From Marasmius tenuissimus (lineage: Eukaryota; Basidiomycota; Agaricomycetes; Agaricales; Marasmiaceae): a DNA stretch of 64,000 bases. Made by a program: the position numbers and the translations under genes. The stretch's first letter is position 1. Every line of letters starts with the position of its first letter. The stretch covers positions 186,001-250,000 of the forward strand of contig JAQOTA010000055.1 in assembly GCA_029532415.1 (NCBI GenBank), in the 5' to 3' direction. Of this stretch, positions 23,578 through 33,970 are shown piece after piece. Below the pieces are notes generated by a model that was not told the origin of the DNA, did no database searches, and saw only the letters and a list, made by a program, of their open reading frames with translations.

Positions 23578-26500
23578 ATGGCCCACTACCTCCCTGTCCT
23601 AATGCACTCGGTTACAGCCAACGTCAGCGCTGTACCTGATGACTCTTCGCTGGAAACCCAAGCGACAGGTCAGGTCGACTATCTTAGCCATGAATGGAGG
23701 GAAGAGGATGTATGGCGCTCATGGAGAAACATGACAAGACAGAAGAACGAGATTGCCAATGGCATGCGATTAGAGAATGCCAGCTGGAGGACATGGTGGA
23801 AACAGAGAAATAAGCTGAAGACGGTCAATCCGGAGACCCTTAATTGGTCTGTTGCACGTTCACTGTTCCATATGCTCTCTAACTCTATGATTTGCTCTTT
23901 CTTTTTTCACGTTGTCTTGTTTTCGGGTCAACAAACAGGCTCAAGGACTCAGATGTAACTTGGCTCTATGGTCCGTTGCACACAGCAGTCGAATGGACAC
24001 CACCTCCAAGACCGACCAGAGATGAGACAGAGCGCAAACCAGCCTCTGCCCAAGATCGTCTGGACCTCTCGATGCCTAAATACAAATCTATTCTCAAGTA
24101 CAGGTCCATCAGCGAGCTTTTAACAAGTGAGCTACCCAACAGCCCGGTTTTCAGTCCTTCTGAGAGTGAAACAGAGGCAGAAGGTACGTTCTTGGCTATC
24201 GTTGCTTATCGTTTGGGCTGGCGTGGCTTACTGCTGCATCTTTTTCCCCGTTTCGCTTTAGCAGCGGCTGTTTCAGACTCTCAAGCCAGTTCATCGTCAA
24301 AATCAAGACGATTATCCTTGGTTCACACTAAATCGGATACTCATATCGCCCGCTGGGGACCTGACAGAACCTTCCGCAAAGACTCTCCTCCTCGCGTTGA
24401 GCCTCCCGGTTCCACCGGAGCTAGTTCGAAATCAGATTCCAACACGGTTGAGAATCCAGCCCCTGCTCGCGTCAGCAGCTCGACGAATCTCACGGGCTAT
24501 TTCAATCCACATCTGCCCGGGCAGCAATCCAACAATGCTTCTTCGTCCTCAAATTCTAACTCGGCTTCGGCCTCACCCCGGGGAACAGCAAGTGAACTTT
24601 CGAATAATCACCCCCAGAAAAAGAGGCACATCACATTTAACACGTTCGTCGAACAATGTATCGCAATCGATAAGCCGAAGTCGCCAGGAAGTGCGACTGG
24701 AAAGGGGATGGGCGATCATCACTACGACACGGATGAGGATGCGGGACCAGGCGACGATGACGGGTGAGTGTGCGCACTTTTTGCCGTCGCGTATTTTATT
24801 TATAAACGCTCCCCTTAAATCTCATTCTTTCCATCAGGTATGATGAAGATGTCGAAGGTGGCGATGAGTTTGATGCCGATTGGGGTCTGAACGAGTGTGC
24901 AATCACAGACTCCGATTCGGAATACGAGGAGGAGATTTTCATCCAGGACGAAGATGATGACGACGAGGAAGACGAGGAAGAGCCGACACATGGCGATGAG
25001 GGGGTCATCGAGATGCGGACATCGAGACAGACAAAAGACTCAACAAAACCGGCACTGCGGTCTAAATCGAAAGTATCGACGTCGTCTTCTTCGTCAGCCG
25101 ACTCATGTGCTTCTTCTTCCGGGAGTACGAAAAAACGGCAATCATCAATTTCCACACTCCCGCGCCGGAGACGGTCTGGCACGGGAGCTGACCCTCTTCT
25201 CAGGAGGACGAGTAACTCTACCGCAAGACCCTCATTCAGTCACGGTCTCTCGAGACATTCTTCGACCTCATCTGAACGTCATGGTCAACAACATGCCTCT
25301 CAGATGGTGACGATCGCTCCCATAGCACCGACAATGCTCAAGACTGGTTCATCAAATTATGCCCACCCGGCTCACTACCCGGCTTGGGATGGATTCGGTG
25401 TGCATCCTGACAGTGGGTCTGGGCTCGGTGATTGGATGGATGGGTTTGGAGATGAGGCGCTCAGTGATGACGGTGGTGGGTTTGGTGCGCCCTTGGGGAA
25501 GAGCAGTGGGCTGAATGGCTGGAGGAGTAGTGAATCAGATCCGGAGGAGAATTTGGGAACTCCGGTCGAGTTGGTGTACGTGCCGCCGCCGAGCGGAAGA
25601 TATGGGTCGTATGGCGGGAGGTCGTCGCATAGTAGTCAGTCTGGCGGGATTAGGATCAATTCCAGCGTGAACGGTGAGGATGCCGAGGTGGAGCAGATGG
25701 AGGAAGCGGATGAAGCGAGACGGTTAGGTCGAAGCGATGATGCGGAAGTGCAGGTGAAGCAGACGCATTCGAACTCGCAATCGCAACCGACGGCAGAGAA
25801 GAACGGCGAAGCCCAACCCGACGCGGCGCCTACAACGTCAAGCTCCGACGCGCTTCGAGAGCCTGATAACCAATCGAAAAGAAACCCAACATCAAGCCTT
25901 GAGTCGTTTGGACCTTCTCTGCCCATCGTGGTGCGCACGCCCCCTGCCGTCGAGCGACCCAGTAGAGGCTCGGAGGATGAGACAGAAGAGGATGCCTATG
26001 ACTACTTTGGCGGTCCTGATCTCGGAGGGGATTATTCCACGAGGCGGAATCCTAACCGACGGAACAACAAAGCGCCCGAAGTCGGAAGGAGTGGTTCGTC
26101 GTCCAGTCTGAACGAAGAGCGAAAGTCCCGTTCCCGGTCCAGAACGCCTTCTCCTCAGTCTGCTACACCGGCAATTGCAGTCCCGGGACAGCACCCCTCG
26201 TCGCCTGGGTCGTCGTCGGCTTTACTGTCTCCTCCGCTACGGGGCCGAGGTGCACACGGCAGTGGGTTTGGTGATTCGTCTTCCCGTGGGCGTTCTTCAA
26301 CCAGAACGTCTTCATCTTCACTATCAGACAGGGAACGGCCTCGGTCTCGATCCAACCACAGCTCGCCTATAGGTAGCTTGTCTCCCGACGGCAGCGGGAT
26401 TGGTCTGAACTATGGGGTGTACGCTACTGGGAGGATTGGAGATCGGGAACACAGAGAGAGGGACCGTCCAGCACAACGAACTGGAGGCCGAGGGAGGGAG

Positions 26501-27163
26501 AGGACGGAGCGAAGGCTGAGTCACAGTTTGAGCCCCGATGTTGAGGGTGTGACGTCGTCTCCAGCTCCTTCATTACCTTCGACCCCTTCAAGAGAGATCC
26601 CACCCAGCAGCCCTTCATTGCAATCTACGTCAGACCTGTCCGAAAGCGCGTCCTCAGTTTCTAGTTCACAGACCATCGTCCCCTCCTCCCCCACTTCTAC
26701 GTCACGGCATCCCGTGTTTCCCTCACATGATGACGGGTCAACGCCCAATGTACCAACGAACACCCCTGTTATCAGTATCAGTGGTGCTGCGCATGCCATT
26801 GCTCGGATGGACAACCAAGATCATAATCAGGATGGCGAGGAAATTGCAAACCGTCCGATCAAGACGAAGCAGAGGTCACCACCTATTGATATCACTCAGC
26901 CTCATATGTCCTCGCCAAAGACTTCATACTCAGTCGATCCATCCTCAATCGCGACCGAAGCGAGAGCTGTACCGAAGGATACGTTGGCACAAGCTCCTGC
27001 TATTCGGAAATCGACGGGGCGTGGTGATGGTCAGGAATCGGAGAGTCAATTGCCTCAAGGTCCGGACGGATCTATTGTTGGAAAGGCTGCTGGTATAATG
27101 TCCTCTGCTAGAGCGTACCTGGGCCTCTGGGGTAATGGTGACAGGGAGAGAAGTGAGGGCTAG
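23578..27163 (+). CDS. REG1: REG1-type regulatory subunit of protein phosphatase 1 (about 1113 aa)
   Basis: Four exons (23578-23846, 23939-24183, 24262-24763, 24838-27163) sum to 3342 nt. The first exon pair encodes the fungal DUF1752 block: VDYLSHEW, DVWRSWRNMTRQKNEI, RLENASWRTWW and WLKDSDVTWLYGP. RHITFN at residues 293-298 is a PP1-docking RVxF-type motif, in the same sequence setting as in yeast Reg1. An acidic patch follows (about 24838-25010), then a long Ser/Pro/Arg-rich disordered region. Family knowledge: Reg1 directs PP1 to Snf1 kinase and to glucose repression. The acceptor of exon 3 is ambiguous between 24262 and 24265 (one Ala more or less). The long minus-strand frames here are antisense shadows of the Ser-rich sequence. 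Confidence 0.87.
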
Positions 27164-29670
27164 TGCGCCCCGCGTCGCTGTGATTTCGCCTTCCTCTCTA
27201 TCCTTTCTCTTCCTCTATCTCCTCCTCTAGGAGTACATACCTATTTTCCAGGCATACCCTGTCCTTCTTGTCCATAATCGCTTGTCTCCTTGCATCCATT
27301 TCCTTTCACACCTTCTTGTTTCATTGCTTTCAATTTGCCTCGGTTTCGAGCGTCCTTACTTATTGGTATTTGTCTCATCCCTGCTACCTCCAAGGACCTT
27401 CTCTGTTGCATTAATGACCTCTCCATCACTTGCAGTATCCAGCTTATGACCTCATATTCATCCTCCTCTACTCTTCCTCTGTCCGTTTATCATTCGTCTT
27501 CCGACCCCCTATCAATCAGTTCCTTTAAGCCAGCATATCATATTATTCTCTCTAAGCTTCTGCATCGGGCTTCGCTACGAATGTATAACGTATGGCTAGT
27601 ACCTGCATTGTACTTGTGTATTTGTGTACAGTTGCAATTCTAATTTTGAAGACTCATTGTACTGGCCGACGTGGTCATTAAAGTATACCATCTCCGGCAA
27701 CGGAGTCGGGGCTTGGGGACCTATAACCACCCACAAACCGAAGACTCCTTGTTTGATACCCGTATGATATTTTGTGTCTTCGCCGACTTCTATTGAATCA
27801 TGGTGCTCAGATTCCTGAGTTCCGGTATATAATTGGCTCCAAGGAAAGTAAGGTAGATTGGACATATGCATCAGTGATCTTCGAAGTTCGAACTCGCGCA
27901 TTGACAATTGCTCACGCGACGCGTAGCTTCTTTTGCCTTGACCACCATCTCTGACCGGAATCTGTGTCCGCTTACGATGTCTGTGCGAAAATTATTCCCT
28001 CAAATACGTTCACTTTCTCAAACGACAGGTCTCTCACCGAGGCTTCAGATAAGAAGGCTATCGGACATGTTGGTTGCAGTAGTTGGGCATAGAATGCCTT
28101 TCTTGAGGTCACGATTCATCGTTCAATAGCTCAGTATGGTGCGCTTTCAGCAACATCAACGTTCACCATTAGATCCGTTGATCTCTTATTCCTAGCAGTT
28201 GAGCAATACGACGACGAACCATCATGACTAGTGCTCCGGTAAAATCTTCATACACGTACCAGACCGAACTCACGTTTAGAGTTGCTCTCTTAGGTCTCTA
28301 GATCTCGAACACTAGTCACCCCATTCAGAAGATGTCCTCAAGAAGGGCAAATCACAAGTTTTTGGGGATTCTCGTACTTGCGAGGCATTACCCCGCCTCA
28401 TATCCGTGCTTTGACATTCACTGGTATGTGAACGTCTTGAAAAGTGATGGCATTCGAGCCAGTGGCATGAAACTGTCTACAGATGTATGGTAATACACGT
28501 CCTGAGTCAGTCAAGGAGCTATGGCGACAATATGGGGATGGCTCAAATCCCGATGAACTGTTTATCCGAATCTATTGGATGGGCCTCCAAGACAAATTCA
28601 CTCCCCTTGCATGAGGTGCCTTGGATTGGCAGCGGGCAGCTGGTATGTAAGTGTAAGCCCTGGATCATGGATGTTCAGTGCCTCTCAGTCCAGACTGACC
28701 AGTCCTAAACAAGCTACCGTCCTTCCACGGACCACGGTGTCGCTCCAACATGTACTCACCTCTCGGGCTCCGAGTTCCCACCTACAGAGCGTGCACTCAC
28801 ACTACGCGGACCACCAATTGGAATCTCGCCCTTCGCGATAACACGACTCAATGACCCAGGAGGACCCAGGTGAAGAGTGGATATCTCTCCTTCCTGGATC
28901 CTTAATTGATCAGATTTCCGTCCACAATTTTACTGCAACTTGCAACATACGGGCTGATAGGGCGCATGGATTCGGATCTATCTTTTGCACTACGAGATAT
29001 CTCGACGAACCCGTGGATGATGCGTAGATTCCTGGGGACCACGAAAGCTGTTGAGCAACGTTAAACCTCTGACCAAGGGCTATCAGGGGCTATCGAGACC
29101 ACTCATAGCGCACGGGTTTGTCTGAGACGACGACCACTCCACAGGCCTCAGATTATAAGGACTGTCGGTGTCTAACATAGAACGTCAATGTCCTTCATCT
29201 TTTCGACCAGGTTCCTCTGTGTACGACTAACCCACCGCGCACTCCACAGAGAGGGCACGCGAGAAGCAATAACTCGCTTGGTATCACACTGAGTGACGGA
29301 TATAACAAGACCAAGCTGGACTCCCAGATGGGAGAGCAACGGGAGAATACACACAAGAAGTTCCTGGAGATTCCGGGACGATTGTAGATATATCCGCGAG
29401 CATCCCGGACGCTGTCCTCTACCCATAGATATATACCAAGCTGTTCTCGTCTGTCTGACTGTCGAAAGTCTCTTCATATACGGCTGGAAAGTGTTCTAAG
29501 ATGACAGGAAAAGCACGGGAAGCCATCGCTACCCGCTGAATAGTTCGCGTGCGCGAAATTTTCAATAGAACGCGAGAGGAATTCTGAGAAATTCTATTTT
29601 GATTCGTCAATCATTTCCAGGGCCGTATGCCGACAGCGGGTTGCCCCCGTGGGGTCGGTGACCTCCTCTC
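27164..29670. other. Gene-poor region with two doubtful coding fragments
   Basis: Two pieces look coding but remain unplaced. A minus-strand frame of 103 codons at 27596-27907 contains GLWVVIGPQAPTPLPEMVYF and resembles no family I know. A plus-strand pair is listed separately at 28315-28614. The rest shows nothing. Confidence 0.45.
28315..28614 (+). CDS. Possible gene fragment of unknown family
   Basis: An open stretch from an acceptor-like CTAG at 28311-28314 reads DVLKKGKSQVFGDSRTCEAL. It can be joined by a 78-nt GTGCTT...CTACAG intron (28406-28483) to a frame starting MYGNTRPESVKELWRQYG that ends at TGA 28612-28614. The two exons sum to 222 nt, a multiple of three, and the peptide looks natural. 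No start exon is evident upstream, and no family was recognised. It may be the end of an unrecognised gene or a decayed remnant. Confidence 0.25.
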
Positions 29671-29678
29671 AATCAGCG
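29671..29678 (+). promoter_or_regulatory. Possible TATA box of the first symporter gene
   Basis: TATTTAAG lies 69 bp upstream of the ATG at 29748. Position and sequence fit a weak TATA element. Confidence 0.35.
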
Positions 29679-29747
29679 ACTATTTAAGGATTTGGTCATG
29701 CACTTACTTCACCTTGACCTCCCTCCCGCCTTCTTACCGTGACCATC

Positions 29748-32469
29748 ATGTCGGACGAGAAACAGGCCATTTCGAACTCGGGCTCAGACAAGGAAGCATC
29801 CAGCTCTATTGCAGGATCAGTACACGAAACTCCTCTCTACAACGCCCATGTTGATGTCAGTGGGATCGACGAGAAAAAACTACTACGCAAGCTCGACTGG
29901 GCTCTGATTCCCTGGCTATCATTCTTGTACCTGCTCAGTTTCTTGGATCGTACAAGTATCGGAAAGTGAGTCGTCTACGCTTCAGTGGCTCGGAGGTGAA
30001 GCTGATCCATGTTTTGCTTAGTGCCAAGGTACATCTATTGAGTCCGTCAAACTATGACATCCTCTAACGCGCTTCGTGGCAGCTCTATCATCTCGAAGAG
30101 GACCTAGGCATGTCGGATGACCAGTATCTGATATCCTTGACCGTCTTCTTCTTCAGGTGAGTACATTCTATCCACCGGGAGACAAATGGCCCGAGCTAAT
30201 CCGGTGATGTGGGAAGCTACGCCATATTTGAGGTATGGCGTTCATGCCGTTTGTCCATTCCCGGGAACTGATTCAGAACATGATTAGGTCCCCTCGAACG
30301 TTTTCCTGAAAAGATTGCGGCCCTCCATATGGTTGTCTGGCCTAATGTTACTCTGGGGAGTCATGATGGTGTGTGGTGATTCTCACTGGAGGTTGCACTT
30401 CCCGTTAAACATGTTTTAATCTGTTCTCTAGACAGTCCAAGGACTCGTTCATAACTACGGGGGCCTTGTTAGTACGTAGGAATTGTGCGAGCCTCTCGTC
30501 CATATCCTGACATTCACTTTCCAGCCATGAGATGGTTCTTGGGAACGTTTGAAGCAGGCTTGTTCCCCGGTGTGAACTACTACCTCTCCTGGTTAGGTCA
30601 CCCTTTGGAGCCCTCGTGATAACAATGCTGACCACCGGTCTCACAGCTGGTACAAGCGTTCCGAGTTTGGAATACGCGCTGCGCTCTTTTTCTCAGCCGC
30701 CACCGTTTCCGGCGCCTTCGGAGGGCTGTTAGCGGTAAGCTTGGTGACACCGTCGGCTGATGCACCGATGTCTGACATTTTTCGGGAACCAAGGCTGCCA
30801 TCGCGAAGATGGAGGGTGTCGGTGGAAAGCCCGCTTGGGCGTGGATCTTGTGCGTACATCTTATGTAATGCCGGAGCTATGCTCATTGCATGTTTAGCAT
30901 ACTCGAAGGTCTTGCTACTGTCATTGCAGGCATTGCATCGTTCTGGATTATTCAAGACTTCCCGGATACCGCCAAGTTCCTTTCCGAGGCCGAGAGGACC
31001 GTTGTCGTTCGACGTCTACAGGGAGACGACCAGTTCAGTGCCGCCGGAGAAAAGCTCAAGTGGAAATACATCCTACAGAGTTTGAAGGACTGGAAAACTT
31101 GGATCGGAAGTGAGTAGTCTTCGGCACTTAAGGGATTGTGATTTTCATTCAGATATCCCGCTCTAGTGCTTATCTACTGTGGTTGTGATATGCCGTTATA
31201 CGCATTCTCACTTTTCCTCCCTTCGATTATTAATCAGGTATGTTGCTCTGTGGTACCGATATGCCGCTATACGCGTTCTCACTTTTCCTCCCTTCAATCA
31301 TCGATCAGGTTTGTCGCTCGTTCTTCCTGTGTTTGTATCATCTGCTGATACTAAGATCACCCTCATAATAGCTCGGTATGGTACAGAGTATTTCGAGCTG
31401 GGGGCATTTCTCATCTCGATGCAGGTTTCCAGGCTACAAAAGCCAACTTATTGACAGTTCCCGTCTATGTCTTTGCCTGCATAATCACATGTTTGGTTGG
31501 ATTCGTCGCCGATAGGAAGGGTAAGAGAGGTTACCTCAATATGTGAGTCTTCCTTGCCTCATGAAGTGAAACCAGGTCCCCACACTTATCCATTCTTTTA
31601 GCGGATTCCTGTGCCTCGGTAAATAACTTCAGTCGTCGCATCCGTACGGCTACTAAAGGAGCTGATAGGTGGTGCTGGCTATATCATCCTCATCTGTTCA
31701 AAGAGCGCGGCCCTGTCGTACTTTGCAGTGTTCCTTGCCACCTGGTGCGGGTCCCCCTCATAACTTCCTGACTTCAACTCACTCTCTACGCTTTCGAAGT
31801 GGTATCTATCCTGTCATTCGTGAGTCAATCAAGCCCTCGAAATTATACTGGTGGCTGACTCTTCTTTCCAAATAGCGAACACTATGTATGTCAACTGCCA
31901 TCATAGTGCGCATCCCTCGCTAACTGCATCTTTTGTAGAGCTTGGATGTCGAATAACGTCGAAGGGTCTTACAAGCGTAGTGTCTCGCTCGGTATGGTCA
32001 TCAGTTTGTAAGTTGTTGGACCAATAGGTATTCCCGTCGGAGTCTAACTCTCTTCCAGCGGCAATATCAATGGTGCCGTCAGCTCCAATGTTGTACGTGG
32101 CTTGCTTCTTTCCGCCCTGTAGCCTTCCTCTGAGTTCTCCTCGTTGTACAGTATCGGAAAAAGGACGCGCCCAGATACGTTCTCGGTCACGGTCTGTCTC
32201 TTTCTTCCTTCCGTTGAGCTCGCTCGCTCGCTCACTGCCATTACCTCAATCTAGGTCTGGTTCTGATGTATATTGGCATCGGTCTCATCACTTCCACGAT
32301 TTACCTAGTCCTCGTAAATCGGGAGAATGCTCGCAGAGAAAGAGGAGAGCGCGACGAGCTTATCAAGGGACAATCCGGTGGCCATGAGAAGAACGGTGTG
32401 TTTGAGAATGTGGCTGAAGCGAAGAGAGAGAAAGGAGATGATTGGAGTGGTTATCGTTACACGACTTAA
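29748..32469 (+). CDS. Anion:cation symporter (MFS, Dal5/Tna1-type transporter), heavily split gene
   Basis: The start ATG is 29748 (MSDEKQAI); the frame upstream of it begins at a GTG. Recognised blocks are KLDWALIPWLSFLYLLSFLDR (first helix, ending in the R of the family), GMSDDQYLISLTVFFFSYAIFEVPSN, MRWFLGTFEAGLFPGVNY, YKRSEFGIRAALFFSAA, GFQATKANLLTVPVYVFAC and CGIYPVI. This is the allantoate/nicotinate-type ACS family of the major facilitator superfamily, a plasma-membrane uptake carrier. The first 15 exons were traced with consistent phase. Some are tiny: 30022-30028 (7 nt), 30217-30232 (16 nt), 31372-31375 (4 nt) and 31602-31618 (17 nt). The C-terminus is a charged cytosolic tail ending GDDWSGYRYTT. 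Substrate is not predictable. A related partial gene lies at 62934-64000. Confidence 0.88.
31187..31328 (+). repeat. 71-bp tandem duplication inside the symporter gene
   Basis: Two adjacent units, offset by 71 bp, repeat gatatgccgttatacgc...ctcccttcgatt...atcagg with about ten substitutions. Unit 1 is the coding end of an exon (DMPLYAFSLFLPSIINQ) with its donor GTATGT. Unit 2 reads the same peptide with IIDQ and is followed by GTTTGT. Because 71 is not a multiple of three, and no acceptor lies between the units, unit 2 seems to be spliced out with the intron. Confidence 0.85.
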
Positions 32470-32716
32470 AAAGGACGACTCAGATTTATTTTTTTTATCT
32501 GTACGATACAACGACATTACATCAAGAACTTCAATACCTTTTTCATGACCTCATGCAGTGTGGTCTCGCCATTCCATCCTCTGATAACTCGTCGACGCGA
32601 CGCGACGAGTCACGTGGATGCGCATGCCCACGTGGTATACTTCATATTTCCACGATCGCGATTTCGTTCGCGTTGCATTCTATCACCATTACCACGATTC
32701 CACAGCTCTCAACGAT

Positions 32717-33193
32717 ATGCACGCGCGAGTCTCTGCAACGGTAGAGAGATTTGAGCCACAGTATACTCATTGCTGACTCCTGTTCTCATCAGCAACAAGA
32801 AGCACGTATAAATGCATTGCAAGACGAGGCAGAAAGACTTGAGCGAGAACTCGGGCAAGTGTCTTTTCTTTCGTCATGACGTGACTTACATCTCGCTATA
32901 GGCCCGGAGAGGACGCAAGTAAGATTGTAGACAGTCATATCAAGCTTTTGCATCGTTATAATGAGGCAAAGGATGTGACTCAGGTGGGATGCTCTTGGCG
33001 TTTTTATTCGTCTGGGATTGACGACCAATGCTGCATGGTCTAGATGTTGATAGGAAGGGTGAGCTCGATCTGTGCTTCTCTCTTGTTCTCCTTTGCTGCT
33101 CCTTATTGCTTACAATGGACACAGCTCGCGAACATGAAAGAGACGACCGTACGCGAGATTCATCGAGAGCTGGGGCTACCAGAGACAGACTGA
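32717..33193 (+). CDS. swi5: Swi5-type recombination mediator (83 aa)
   Basis: Five exons (32717-32740, 32793-32854, 32902-32983, 33044-33058, 33125-33193) sum to 252 nt, 84 codons. An N-terminal coiled coil (INALQDEAERLERELG) leads into the conserved Swi5 core IVDSHIKLLHRYNEAKDV, then MLIGRLANMKETTVREIH and a C-terminal GL. Length matches Swi5 proteins (about 85 aa). Family knowledge: Swi5 pairs with Sfr1 to load and stabilise Rad51/Dmc1 filaments. The second intron starts with GC (GCAAGT, 32855) rather than GT; only this donor keeps the frame. The fourth exon has 15 nt. The first exon (MHARVSAT) is the least certain part. Confidence 0.85.
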
Positions 33194-33970
33194 GACCAGG
33201 AGGCAGTGTGTCGTCAAGTTCAAGCATCAAGTATAGCTTCAAGGATAATACACATGTGCAACAAACCAACAAATTGTATCGATGTACTGGAGATCGGAAT
33301 GTACCTATTTTCAGATACCTCAGCTTATTCATCAGAGTAGAACTTCCGGCAACGACTCTCAAGACCCTCATGATCAAAGCCTGTTCAATGTATCTACCTA
33401 CATTGGCACTATTCAAGCTATCTTGGGATGCTTAGACGTCCTCCGCGCCGCCTTTCAATCCAGATCGCCTGTTTCTTTTTCCTAGGGTCAATTCTTGTAT
33501 AAGTAGCTGTCGTTCAAAGAGTTGCTGTGTTGTTTTGGGTGCTCCTGATGAGTGGAACGGGTCCTCAGCTGAACGCTCACAGTATCTCACGGTGCTGATA
33601 ATCGTTGTCCTTCTGATTGTTGAAGCTGTAACAGCCAGTAAATTGATATCGAATGTGTCGGATTCGGACATGTGAGGATCGCTAGATAGCTATACATACA
33701 GATTCTCGGAAGAGGCCCAAGTTTCGATAACGGTCGTTCTTGGATCAAATTCATTATAGTACTTATCATCGTCTGAGCTTGAGGCTGACGCAGCACCGGT
33801 GACCCGGCGATGAGAGGTACACTGGCGAGCACAGCCACATTGCCTTGAGTCGTTCTGAGTCCTGACATGACTCTCACGCTACCGAAATGATGGAACTCAT
33901 CCTTGAAAGGCGTTAACATATTCATGTTCAAGACACATTATCTCACAAACCCTCAAAGCCAGGCGATCTC
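33194..33970. other. Stretch between swi5 and the RNA-repair gene
   Basis: It holds only the doubtful small minus-strand gene listed next and the short promoter of the RNA-repair gene. The plus-strand frame at 33028-33435 overlaps swi5 in another phase and is an artefact. Confidence 0.5.
33577..33931 (-). CDS. Possible small protein gene, unknown function
   Basis: A minus-strand frame starts at 33931 (MNMNMLTPF, alternative Met at 33919) and reads FKDEFHHFGSVRVMSGLRTT. Further on, a different frame reads SSSDDDKYYNEFDPRTTVIE and can be spliced (GTATGT...TTACAG) to a last exon ending HREIL at 33577. Joining the first two parts needs a 38-nt intron, which is unusually short. The start lies only 39 bp from the divergent RNA-repair gene start. 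The peptide looks natural but no family was recognised. Confidence 0.3.

Noticed and set aside
24796..25182. Minus-strand Ser-rich frame opposite REG1
   Set aside because: Antisense of the acidic and Ser-rich region; it has no motif and overlaps a well supported gene.
33028..33435. 135-codon plus-strand frame
   Set aside because: It crosses swi5 exons 4 and 5 in a different phase and runs through the intron between them.
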